5,176 bases of DNA from Trueperaceae bacterium (lineage in GTDB: Bacteria > Deinococcota > Deinococci > Deinococcales > Trueperaceae), in contig JAABSI010000154.1 of assembly GCA_011390455.1 (NCBI GenBank), positions 1 to 5,176 of the forward strand, written 5' to 3'. Made by a program: the position numbers and the translations under genes. The notes under the pieces are model-generated. The model did no database searches. It saw only the letters and a list, made by a program, of their open reading frames with translations, and was not told the origin of the DNA. Below, one piece after another: positions 1 through 5,176 of this stretch; within the stretch, counting starts at the first letter, position 1, and each line of letters opens with the position of its first letter.

Positions 1-855
1 GTCGTCACGGGCGCGAGTTCCGGCATCGGACGCGTGACCGCCCGCGATCTGGCGGCCCGCGGCGACACCGTGGTCCTCGTGTCGCGCGGCGAAGGGCGCG
101 GCGCCGACGTCGCCGAGCGCATCCGCGCCGAGACCGGCGGCGACGTCCACTTCCTGGCGGCCGACCTCGGCCTGTTCGCCGGCCAGCGCGCCTTCGCCGC
201 GGCGTTCCGCGAGCGCTGGTCGCGCCTCGACGTCCTCATCCTCAACGCCGGTGCGTACTTCGGTGCGCGGAGCGAGACCGCGGACGGGGTGGAATCGACG
301 TGGGCGCTCAACCACTTGGGCGTGTTCGTGCCGGCCGTGCTGGTCGCCGACCTGCTCGTCGCGTCGGCGCCGGCGCGGGTCGTCATCACCTCGTCGAACG
401 CGGCGCAGATGGCGCGCTTCCGGTGGGACGACCTCGAGTTCACGCGCGGCTACTCCGGATGGATCGCCTACGCCCAGTCGAAGCTCGCCAATCAGGTGCT
501 CACGCGCGCGCTGGCGCGCCGCCTGGAGGGGACCGGCGTGACCGTGCACGCATTCCACCCGGGCTTCGTCGCCACCGGGTTCGGCTCGGGCGACGGCTTC
601 ATGGCACGAGCGATCGGCCTGATGCAGAAGCTGGTCGCGCGCTCGCCGGAGCGCGGCGCCGACACGATGACCTGGCTGGCGACGGCCGACGTGCCCGGGA
701 CCGGCGGCTACTGGATCGACCGCCAGGCCCGGCGCCCGGCTCGTGGGGGCGAGGGACGGGACGTCGAGGACCGGCTCTGGGCGGCGTCGGTGGCGCGCGC
801 GGGCCTGACCGAGGCGGACCTGGCCGCGTTCGATCGGACGCCGGCGGCGGCCTGA
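1..855 (+). CDS. Short-chain dehydrogenase/reductase (SDR), N-terminus cut by window edge
   Basis: Classical SDR oxidoreductase using NAD(P)H, probably cytosolic; the substrate cannot be told from sequence. The frame is open from base 1, giving 284 visible residues. The nucleotide-binding motif TGASSGIG lies at visible residues 3-10, so only the start codon and a few residues are missing. Arg29 after the second strand (LVSRG) suggests NADP(H) preference. LNAG is at 81-84, and the structural Asn is in NHLG (104-107). The catalytic Ser is in ITSS (129-132), and the Tyr-Lys pair is YAQSK (Y157, K161), followed by HPG (186-188). NHLG, SKLAN and the C-terminal YW...LW pattern resemble the retinol dehydrogenase/protochlorophyllide-reductase-like SDR branch, so that is the closest family call. 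The gene ends in TGA and converges on the phosphatase gene. A methionine-like GTG at base 34 would remove the cofactor motif and is not the start. Confidence 0.93.
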   Translation, partial: VVTGASSGIGRVTARDLAARGDTVVLVSRGEGRGADVAERIRAETGGDVHFLAADLGLFAGQRAFAAAFRERWSRLDVLILNAGAYFGARSETADGVESTWALNHLGVFVPAVLVADLLVASAPARVVITSSNAAQMARFRWDDLEFTRGYSGWIAYAQSKLANQVLTRALARRLEGTGVTVHAFHPGFVATGFGSGDGFMARAIGLMQKLVARSPERGADTMTWLATADVPGTGGYWIDRQARRPARGGEGRDVEDRLWAASVARAGLTEADLAAFDRTPAAA

Positions 856-879
856 CCGAACGCCGCGCGGGGTTCAGGC
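850..879. terminator. Inverted repeat spanning both convergent stop codons (possible bidirectional terminator)
   Basis: GCCTGA at 850-855 is exactly complementary to TCAGGC at 874-879. The arms contain the TGA stop of the plus-strand dehydrogenase and the TGA stop of the minus-strand phosphatase. The 18-base interior is GC-rich and contains the small palindrome CCGCGCGG (863-870). There is no T-tract on either side, so intrinsic termination is uncertain. The site is the only non-coding sequence between the two converging genes. Confidence 0.3.
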
Positions 880-1677
880 GCGCGCGTCGGCCCAGCCGAG
901 GAGGTCGAGCAGCCGCGCGTGCAGGTGGCCGTTGGTCGCCACCATGCCCTCGTCGCCCCAGCGGTACGGAGCGCCCTGGAGGTTGGTCGCCGTGCCGCCG
1001 GCCTCCTGCACGAGGAGCGCCGCGGCGGCGACGTCCCACGGCTTGAGGTCGAGCTCCCAGAAGCCGTCGTAGCGACCGCAGGCCACGTTGCACAGGTCGA
1101 GGGCGGCGGCTCCCGGACGGCGGACCGCGCGCGCGGCCGGCACCACGCGCGCGAAGGCCTCGAGGTTGCGCGCGATCGCGGGCCCGCCGTACGCGAACCC
1201 GGTCCCGAGCATCGCTTCGCCGATCGAGGGCGTCGCGCTCACCTGGATGCCGACGCCGTCGAGGGTGGCGCCGGCGCCCCGGCGCGCCGCGAAGCGATCG
1301 CCGCGCGCCGAGTCGAGCACGACGCCGAGCTCGACGACGCCGTCGACCTCGAGCGCGATCGAGACGGCGTAGACGGGCACCCCGTGGGCGTAGTTCACGG
1401 TGCCGTCGAGCGGGTCGACGATCCACCGGTGGCGGGCGTCCCCGGTCGAGGTCCCCTCCTCCTCGCCCCAGACCACGTGGTCGGGGAAGGCAGCGGCGAT
1501 CGTGCGCCGGATCGCCTCCTCGGACAGCCGGTCGACCTGGGTGACCAGGTCCGTGGCGCTCGACTTGGTGGTGACGTCCAGCAGGGCCCCGGCGTGCCCT
1601 CGGTGGATGCGGGCGGCGGCGTCCGCGGCGCGGTGGGCGACGTCGAAGGCCTCGGCGAGGAGCACGGGGTCGGTCAT
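874..1677 (-). CDS. Inositol monophosphatase family protein
   Basis: Mg2+-dependent phosphatase of the inositol monophosphatase superfamily, 267 residues, the usual length for SuhB-like enzymes. Likely substrates are myo-inositol 1-phosphate or related sugar or nucleotide phosphates; the exact one is not decidable here. The metal-site motifs are in order: TDLVTQVD (42-49), GEEEGTS (71-77), the signature DPLDGT (88-93, metal Asps D88 and D91), and PWDVAAAALLVQEAGG (213-228, catalytic-site Asp D215). RPGAAALDL (187-195) is also typical of the family. The ATG start overlaps the TGA of the upstream ndh gene in the sequence ATGA, and no clear Shine-Dalgarno precedes it, so it is probably translated by coupling to ndh. 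The frame stays open far upstream through ndh, but the family homology begins at this ATG. A bisphosphate nucleotidase or fructose-bisphosphatase role is possible. Confidence 0.93.
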   Translation of the reverse strand: MTDPVLLAEAFDVAHRAADAAARIHRGHAGALLDVTTKSSATDLVTQVDRLSEEAIRRTIAAAFPDHVVWGEEEGTSTGDARHRWIVDPLDGTVNYAHGVPVYAVSIALEVDGVVELGVVLDSARGDRFAARRGAGATLDGVGIQVSATPSIGEAMLGTGFAYGGPAIARNLEAFARVVPAARAVRRPGAAALDLCNVACGRYDGFWELDLKPWDVAAAALLVQEAGGTATNLQGAPYRWGDEGMVATNGHLHARLLDLLGWADARA

Positions 1678-3008
1678 GCGCCGAGGGTACCGCGGGGCGG
1701 CGGCGGCCCGGCCCGGTCGAGATCGCGGTCGACCGGCTCGAGGATCAGCCGCGCGTGGCGGTCGTAGGTGATCCATTCCCAGGCCCACCCGAGGAACGCG
1801 CGGAGGCGGTTCTGGTGCCCTGGCAGGTAGATCAAGTGGACGAACAGCCAGGCGAGCCAGCCCAGCAGGCCGGTGAAGCGGAAGCCGCCCCACGCCGGAC
1901 TGAGCTCGGCGACGCCGGCGGAGCGGCCGACGATGGCCATCTGGCCGCGGTCGGCGTAGCCGAAGGGGCGCGTCGGGCGCCCGTCGAGTCGCGCGCGAAT
2001 GCCGTGGGCGACGTGCTTCCCCTGCTGGATGGCGACTTGGGCCACCTGGGGGTAGGCGCCTTCGCCGCCGTCGAGCGGGGCTGCGCCGACGGGGCCGGCG
2101 AGGTCGCCGGCGATCCAGACCTCGGGCCGTTCGGGGAGCGACAGATCGTCGGCGACCGGGACGCGTCCGGCGCGTCCGAGCTCGACGCCGAGCGCTTCCG
2201 CGAGCGGGTGCGCGCGCACGCCGGCGGCCCACACCAGCGTCCCGTAGGCGATCTCGCTGCCGTCCTCCAGGCGCACCCGATCCTCGGTCACCTCCTGCAC
2301 GACCGCGCCCAGGCGCACGTCGACGCCACGATGGCGCAGCACCTTGCCGACGTAGGCGCGCGTGGCCTCGGTGTACGGCGGCAGCACGGTGTCCAACGCC
2401 TCGAGCAGGATCACGCGGGCGCGGCCGACGTCGACCTCCGGGAAGTCGGAGCGCAGACCGTGCTCGAACAACTCGACCAGCGCTCCGGCCATCTCGATCC
2501 CCGTCGGACCGGCCCCGACGATGACCACGTTCAGGAGGCCGTCGTCGATCGCGGCGGGATCGCGCGCCGCCTCTTCGAAGCGGTGCAGCACGTGCGCGCG
2601 CAGCGCCATCGCCTCCGCGGCGCTCTTGAGGACGTAGGCGTGCTCGCGGACGCCGGGGATCCCGAAGTCGTGGTAGACGGCGCCCGGCGCGACCACCAGG
2701 TGGTCGTAGGGCAACGCGTCGCCATCCGCGAGCGCGACCTGGCGCGCGTCGAGGTCGATGCCGACGACGCGGCCCAACACGAAGCGGGCGTTCAGGTTGG
2801 TGCGGAGCACGTCCCGGACCTGGTGCGCGACGTCGCCGGCATCGAGCGCCGCGGTCGCGACCTGGTAGAGGAGCGGCTGGAAGGTGTGGTAATTGCGCTG
2901 GTCGACGAGCGTGACGTCGACGGGGGCGCCGCGCAGCGACGCCACCACGTTCAGGCCGGCGAAGCCGGCGCCGACGACCACGACGCGGGTGCGTGCAGGT
3001 GCGGTCAT
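1674..3008 (-). CDS. ndh: Type II NADH:quinone oxidoreductase (NDH-2), FAD-dependent
   Basis: Single-subunit, non-proton-pumping NADH dehydrogenase that reduces membrane quinone, 444 residues, standard NDH-2 length. The FAD dinucleotide fold is VVGAGFAG (11-18), and the NADH fold is VIVGAGPTG (162-170). WAAGVRA (260-266) and IAGD (299-302) complete the FAD site. AQVAIQQGKH (323-332) matches the NDH-2 quinone-site motif AQxAxQxG. The C-terminal segment 379-396, rich in Leu, Trp and Phe (TGLLGWLAWLFVHLIYLP), followed by NRLRAFLGWAWEWITYDR, is the characteristic membrane-anchoring tail, so the protein should sit on the inner face of the cytoplasmic membrane. The ATG at 3008 is chosen because GGGGAGGAA lies 8 bases upstream and the FAD fold starts at residue 9. 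The stop overlaps the phosphatase start by 4 bp, indicating a two-gene operon. No proton-pumping partner genes are present. Confidence 0.95.
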   Translation of the reverse strand: MTAPARTRVVVVGAGFAGLNVVASLRGAPVDVTLVDQRNYHTFQPLLYQVATAALDAGDVAHQVRDVLRTNLNARFVLGRVVGIDLDARQVALADGDALPYDHLVVAPGAVYHDFGIPGVREHAYVLKSAAEAMALRAHVLHRFEEAARDPAAIDDGLLNVVIVGAGPTGIEMAGALVELFEHGLRSDFPEVDVGRARVILLEALDTVLPPYTEATRAYVGKVLRHRGVDVRLGAVVQEVTEDRVRLEDGSEIAYGTLVWAAGVRAHPLAEALGVELGRAGRVPVADDLSLPERPEVWIAGDLAGPVGAAPLDGGEGAYPQVAQVAIQQGKHVAHGIRARLDGRPTRPFGYADRGQMAIVGRSAGVAELSPAWGGFRFTGLLGWLAWLFVHLIYLPGHQNRLRAFLGWAWEWITYDRHARLILEPVDRDLDRAGPPPPRGTLGA

Positions 3009-3014
3009 GATGGG

Positions 3015-3023
3015 TTCCTCCCC
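3015..3023 (-). promoter_or_regulatory. Shine-Dalgarno of ndh
   Basis: On the minus strand this reads GGGGAGGAA, with its GGAGG core 8 bases before the ATG at 3008. It decides the ndh start against the in-frame GTG at 3113, which would add 35 residues with no family resemblance. Confidence 0.85.
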
Positions 3024-3026
3024 GGA

Positions 3027-3062
3027 CGGGCGCCCGGCACCCACGGCCGGGACGTTCGTCCC
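3027..3062 (-). repeat. Cluster of overlapping inverted repeats in the ndh leader
   Basis: Three short perfect inverted repeats are packed just upstream of the ndh ribosome binding site. CGGGCGCCCG is a palindrome at 3027-3036. CCCGGC (3033-3038) pairs with GCCGGG (3046-3051) around a 7-base loop. GGGACG (3049-3054) pairs with CGTCCC (3057-3062). The second and third share bases 3049-3051, so they cannot both fold fully. They could be an operator or alternative mRNA structures, or chance in GC-rich sequence. I see no convincing -35/-10 pair for ndh in the 127-bp spacer. Confidence 0.35.
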
Positions 3063-3107
3063 TCGACGACCAGCATGCACCATTCGGCACAAGGAGAGTT
3101 CGGTGCA

Positions 3108-3123
3108 GCGCACGTTCGCGCGC
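3108..3123 (-). terminator. Possible hairpin terminator after sdaAA
   Basis: On the minus strand GCGCGC-GAAC-GTGCGC forms a 6-bp stem, with one G-U pair, and a 4-base loop. It begins 12 bases after the sdaAA stop codon. No T-run follows it, so it may be only an mRNA 3'-end stabiliser or chance. Confidence 0.3.
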
Positions 3124-3135
3124 GCCGCCCCGGCG

Positions 3136-3975
3136 TCACCGCGCGAGCTCGAGCGCGATGCGGCGGCCGGTCGGCGTGGCGGCGATGCCGCCCTCGCCGG
3201 TCTCGCGCAGCTCCGGGGGCAGCATCCGGCCGACCGAGGCCATCGCCTGGACCACCTCGTCCGGCGGGATGGGGGAGGTGACGCCCGCGATCGCCAGTTG
3301 CGCCGAGGCCACCGCGTGGACCGCGTAGAAGGCGTTGCGCGACACGCATGGCACCTCGACGTAGCCCCCGACCGGGTCGCACACCAGGCCGATCGTGTTC
3401 ATGAGCGCCATGGCGGCGGCGTGCACCGACGCGGACGCGTCCCCACCCATCAGCTCGGTGACGGCCGCAGCCGCCATGGCGGCGGAGCTGCCGATCTCGG
3501 CCTGGCAGCCGCCGGTCGAGCCGGCGATGAACATCGACTGGCCGATCACCTGGCCGATGCCGGCGGCGAGCGCCAGCGGCGCCGCCAACGCGTCGTCGTC
3601 GAGGCCCAGGTGGTCGCCGACGCCGATCAGCGCGCCCGGCACGGTGCCCGCCGAGCCGGCGGTCGGGGCGGCGACGATCCGCCCCATGCGGGCGTTCTCC
3701 TCGTTCACCGCCATCGCGTACGCCTGGACGCGCTTGAGGAGCGGTGCCTGCAGCGCGTCCTCGGCGGTCCACAGCGTCTTGGCGTTCCAGCCGACCATCC
3801 CGGTGCGGCTGGGGGCGTCGGTCGCGAGGCCACGCGCGATCGAGTCGCGCATCTCGCGCAGGCGGCCTTTCAGGCCTTCGAGGAGGGCGTCGCGCTGCCG
3901 GCTGGTGGGCGCCTCCTCGGCGAGGACCGCGTCCGACGCGCGGCCGGGGTGGGCAGCCAGGTCGGCGAGCGTCAC
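3136..3975 (-). CDS. sdaAA: L-serine ammonia-lyase (serine dehydratase), iron-sulfur-dependent, alpha subunit
   Basis: Catalytic subunit of the [4Fe-4S] L-serine dehydratase, converting L-serine to pyruvate and ammonia in the cytosol together with SdaAB. It has 279 residues, a normal size for the two-chain form. Motifs include [20 protein letters not shown] (91-110), [10 protein letters not shown] (153-162), and [15 protein letters not shown] (196-210) followed by SRN. The only three cysteines in the chain are C157, C199 and C210. Their 42- and 11-residue spacing equals that of the cluster-binding cysteines I recall from the Legionella enzyme. There is no C-terminal tail cysteine of the kind found in fused serine dehydratases. 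The start is GTG at 3975, overlapping the sdaAB stop as GTGA, with GAGGAGG 7 bases upstream. An ATG-free upstream extension of this frame lies inside sdaAB and is rejected. The two subunits should be made in balanced amounts by coupled translation. Confidence 0.95.
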   Translation of the reverse strand: MTLADLAAHPGRASDAVLAEEAPTSRQRDALLEGLKGRLREMRDSIARGLATDAPSRTGMVGWNAKTLWTAEDALQAPLLKRVQAYAMAVNEENARMGRIVAAPTAGSAGTVPGALIGVGDHLGLDDDALAAPLALAAGIGQVIGQSMFIAGSTGGCQAEIGSSAAMAAAAVTELMGGDASASVHAAAMALMNTIGLVCDPVGGYVEVPCVSRNAFYAVHAVASAQLAIAGVTSPIPPDEVVQAMASVGRMLPPELRETGEGGIAATPTGRRIALELAR

Positions 3976-4658
3976 GCGGCCGCCTCCTCGGTCTCGGCGT
4001 GCATCACTTCGGGCAGCAGCCGCAGCCAGGTGACGTAGCGCAAGTGGGCCAGGTAGGCGAACGCCGGTTCGGAGAGCGCGCGGTCGACCTCGATCGACAT
4101 CATCGCGTCGCCGCCGCGCTTGCGCCGGGCGCTGACCAGGGTCGCGACGTTGACGTCGTCGTCGGCGATCACGCGCGCCACCCGCGCGATGACGCCGGGG
4201 GTGTCGACGTGGCGCACGAGCAACGTGTGGTGCGCGCCGGAGAACTCGATGCGGAAGCCGTCGACGTCGAAGACCCGCACCAGGCCACCGCCCAGGCTCG
4301 AACCGATCACGCGCGCGCGCTCCTCGCCGGCTTCGAGCTCGATGCGCACCGTGTTCGGGTGGACGTCGCCGAGGTCGGCGACCTGGAACGACACCTCGAG
4401 CCCGGCCTCGCGGGCGGCGTCGAAGGCACGCGCGATGATCGGGTCGTCGGGCGCCGCGCCGAGGGTTCCGGCCACCAGCGCCAGGTCGGTCCCGTGCCCC
4501 TGGCCCGTCTTCGCGAACGATCCGTGGAGGGCGAAATGCGCCGCCGTCGGCGGGGTGGAGAGCGTGTGGCGGGCCAGCAGCGCCAAGCGGCACGCTCCGG
4601 CGGTGTGGCTGGAGGACGGACCGACCATGACCGGTCCGATGACGTCGAGGAGACCCAT
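3972..4658 (-). CDS. sdaAB: L-serine ammonia-lyase (serine dehydratase), iron-sulfur-dependent, beta subunit with ACT domain
   Basis: Regulatory and partner subunit of iron-sulfur L-serine dehydratase, 228 residues. The signature [10 protein letters not shown] is at 13-22 near the N-terminus, followed by [10 protein letters not shown] (52-61), HPNTVRI (100-106) and SSLGGG (120-125). Residues about 145-213 form an ACT domain ([20 protein letters not shown], then a VNVATL strand), the small-molecule-binding fold that in this family is linked to serine sensing and subunit contacts. The gene order sdaAB then sdaAA, with separate chains, matches the Bacillus-type arrangement and differs from the fused E. 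coli form. The ATG at 4658 is supported by the signature lying at residue 13. No good Shine-Dalgarno precedes it; instead a TAGAGT -10-like hexamer ends 6 bases before the ATG, which suggests a leaderless mRNA. The 3' end overlaps sdaAA by 4 bp. Confidence 0.95.
   Translation of the reverse strand: MGLLDVIGPVMVGPSSSHTAGACRLALLARHTLSTPPTAAHFALHGSFAKTGQGHGTDLALVAGTLGAAPDDPIIARAFDAAREAGLEVSFQVADLGDVHPNTVRIELEAGEERARVIGSSLGGGLVRVFDVDGFRIEFSGAHHTLLVRHVDTPGVIARVARVIADDDVNVATLVSARRKRGGDAMMSIEVDRALSEPAFAYLAHLRYVTWLRLLPEVMHAETEEAAA
3983..3989 (-). promoter_or_regulatory. Shine-Dalgarno of sdaAA (fixes the GTG start)
   Basis: On the minus strand this reads GAGGAGG, inside the last codons of sdaAB, with the GGAGG core 7 bases from the GTG at 3975. 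It supports the unusual start codon and lets ribosomes finishing sdaAB reload for sdaAA. Confidence 0.8.
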
Positions 4659-4664
4659 GGCGCC

Positions 4665-4670
4665 ACTCTA
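4665..4670 (-). promoter_or_regulatory. Probable -10 element of a leaderless sdaAB-sdaAA promoter
   Basis: The minus strand reads TAGAGT, followed by GGCGCC and then the ATG of sdaAB. If the hexamer occupies -12 to -7, the six intervening bases put +1 exactly on the A of ATG. It fits the TANNNT pattern known for leaderless genes in actinobacteria and Deinococcus. No TTGACA-like -35 is seen about 17 bases upstream, and no Shine-Dalgarno lies before the start codon. Confidence 0.5.
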
Positions 4671-4739
4671 CGGGGCGCGGTGGTCGCGGGCCGTGCGCCG
4701 ACCCCGCACGCGCGCACCGGGGCGTCGGTGGGCGCCACG

Positions 4740-4773
4740 CGAAGGGGGGCGACCACGTGGTCGCCCCCCTTCG
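4740..4773 (-). terminator. 34-bp perfect palindrome, likely hairpin terminator after HU
   Basis: Bases 4740-4756 are the exact reverse complement of 4757-4773. The centre is CACGTG, and each arm holds a run of six G or six C. As RNA it would form a very stable stem of about 15 bp with a 4-base loop. It begins 21 bases after the HU stop codon and lies before the sdaAB promoter region, the right place to separate the two units. No T-tract follows on either strand, so it is not a canonical intrinsic terminator. A protein-binding palindrome is the alternative reading. Confidence 0.6.
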
Positions 4774-4776
4774 GAG

Positions 4777-4796
4777 AACGGTCGCGGGCGACCGTT
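4777..4796 (-). terminator. Second hairpin abutting the HU stop codon
   Basis: AACGGTCGC at 4777-4785 and GCGACCGTT at 4788-4796 are perfect complements separated by two bases. The realistic fold is about 8 bp with a 4-base loop. The stem includes two bases of the HU TAA stop. It is only three bases from the larger palindrome at 4740-4773 and shares the GGTCGC/GCGACC stem core with it, so the two could also pair with each other. Confidence 0.5.
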
Positions 4797-5088
4797 ACTT
4801 CTTGACTTGCTCCTTGAGGCTCTTGCCGGGCTTGAAGGCCGGGTACTTGCTGGCCGGGATCTTGATCTTCTCGGTCGTGCCGGGCTTCACGCCGGTGCGG
4901 GCCTTGCGCTTGCGGACCTCGAAGGTGCCGAAGCCGGTCAGCTGCACCTTGTTGCCCTTGTCGAGGTGCTCGCTGATCTTGCCGAGCATGTGGTCCATCA
5001 CCTCTTTGACGTCCTTCTTCTTCATGGACGTCGATTCGGCGACGAAGTCGACGAGATCCGCCTTGGACACGGTCTTCTGCTTGGCCAT
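4795..5088 (-). CDS. hup: HU family nucleoid DNA-binding protein
   Basis: Small basic histone-like protein that dimerises and bends DNA non-specifically, 97 residues with 21 lysines. The N-terminal helical dimerisation part (about 8-45) contains SKADLVD and the MKKKDVK segment. The core HU motif is VQLTGFGTFEVRKRKAR (48-64), followed by the DNA-binding arm (about 57-78). The intercalating proline is P69 in GVKPGT, and IPASKYPAFKPGKSLK (77-92) closes the fold. The arm tip and the TKADLVD-like start resemble Thermus HU as I recall it, which is the basis of the Deinococcota guess. Lysines are almost all AAG, and local GC is lower than in neighbours, as expected for a lysine-rich, highly expressed protein. 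The start is set by AAGGAGG 6 bases upstream. The gene has its own promoter and is probably monocistronic. IHF is unlikely given the HU-type arm and lone gene. Confidence 0.97.
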   Translation of the reverse strand: MAKQKTVSKADLVDFVAESTSMKKKDVKEVMDHMLGKISEHLDKGNKVQLTGFGTFEVRKRKARTGVKPGTTEKIKIPASKYPAFKPGKSLKEQVKK

Positions 5089-5094
5089 GCTGTG

Positions 5095-5101
5095 CCTCCT
5101 T
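5095..5101 (-). promoter_or_regulatory. Strong Shine-Dalgarno of the HU gene
   Basis: The minus strand reads AAGGAGG, a full match to the anti-Shine-Dalgarno, 6 bases before the ATG at 5088. It is the strongest ribosome binding site in the window and fits high HU expression. Confidence 0.9.
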
Positions 5102-5121
5102 CTAGGTTTCGGCTTGGCGGC

Positions 5122-5150
5122 ACTGTAGCACGGGGGTAGGCGGTAGGCAA
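5122..5150 (-). promoter_or_regulatory. Probable housekeeping-sigma promoter of the HU gene
   Basis: On the minus strand TTGCCT (5145-5150) is separated by exactly 17 bases from TACAGT (5122-5127). TACAGT is preceded by TGC, an extended -10. Each hexamer matches 4 of 6 consensus bases. Transcription would start near 5115 and give a leader of about 27 bases carrying the Shine-Dalgarno. The remaining bases to 5176 show nothing I can assign. Confidence 0.6.
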
Positions 5151-5176
5151 GTGTGTGACGGCGTTTATCGGATTCG

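Noticed and set aside
1678..3090. In-frame upstream extension of the phosphatase to a 738-residue protein
   Set aside because: The added part is Arg/Pro/Ala-rich nonsense read out of frame through ndh. Phosphatase homology starts at the ATG at 1677.
3009..3113. N-terminal extension of NDH-2 from a GTG at 3113
   Set aside because: The extra 35 residues do not resemble the family, and the strong Shine-Dalgarno at 3015-3023 supports the ATG at 3008.
1755..3281. 508-codon open frame on the plus strand, antisense to ndh
   Set aside because: It mirrors the ndh coding frame in GC-rich DNA. Its translation is low-complexity, rich in Gly, Ala, Arg and Asp, with no recognisable domain and no ribosome binding site.
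2893..4038. 381-codon plus-strand open frame across the ndh-sdaAA spacer
   Set aside because: It runs antisense to two well-supported genes, has no domain signature, and arises from the scarcity of stop codons at high GC.
3976..4593. Upstream extension of the sdaAA frame through sdaAB
   Set aside because: The extension is Arg-rich frame shadow of sdaAB. The GTG at 3975 has a good ribosome site and overlaps the sdaAB stop in the standard 4-bp way.
4757..5128. 123-codon plus-strand open frame antisense to HU, with a hydrophobic Leu-rich translation that looks membrane-like
   Set aside because: The Leu and Phe richness is the antisense image of HU lysine and glutamate codons, and its start lies inside the terminator palindrome.
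1..5176. Search for a defence island, CRISPR array, mobile element, biosynthetic cluster or other undescribed system
   Set aside because: All six genes belong to well-known housekeeping families. No regularly spaced repeats, transposase, integrase or attachment-site pairs were seen.

Overview
The window is GC-rich (roughly 70% by eye) and densely coded, with ordinary bacterial chromosomal genes. It holds six protein-coding genes: five on the minus strand, and one truncated gene on the plus strand at the left edge. I see no rRNA, tRNA, CRISPR array, insertion sequence, phage gene, toxin-antitoxin pair or defence gene. The best guess at the organism is Deinococcota (Deinococcus-Thermus lineage), possibly a high-GC Trueperaceae-like bacterium. 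The 97-residue HU protein resembles my recollection of Thermus HU closely, including an arm tip reading GVKPGT in place of the common GRNPQTG. One gene also has the promoter layout of a leaderless transcript, a style common in Deinococcus. This placement is inference and has not been tested by a search.

Layout from left to right: positions 1-855 (+) hold a short-chain dehydrogenase that lacks only its first few residues. It converges, across an 18-bp gap, on an inositol-monophosphatase-family gene (874-1677, -). That gene overlaps by 4 bp (ATGA) the end of a type II NADH:quinone oxidoreductase (1674-3008, -), so the two form a translationally coupled pair. A 127-bp spacer (3009-3135) holds the ndh ribosome binding site and several short inverted repeats. 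Next come the two subunits of an iron-sulfur L-serine dehydratase, sdaAA (3136-3975, -) and sdaAB (3972-4658, -), which overlap by 4 bp (GTGA). A 136-bp spacer (4659-4794) holds a probable leaderless promoter for sdaAB and two strong hairpins behind the HU gene. HU (4795-5088, -) has a textbook ribosome binding site and a good extended -10 promoter just upstream.

Functionally, SdaAB/SdaAA would deaminate serine to pyruvate and ammonia. NDH-2 would pass electrons from NADH to membrane quinone without pumping protons. The phosphatase would remove phosphate from an inositol phosphate or a related small molecule. HU compacts DNA. These are housekeeping functions, and their adjacency does not define a single pathway. 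I found no convincing evidence of an undescribed system. The most interesting signals are regulatory: the leaderless geometry at sdaAB and the paired hairpins with shared stem sequence behind HU.
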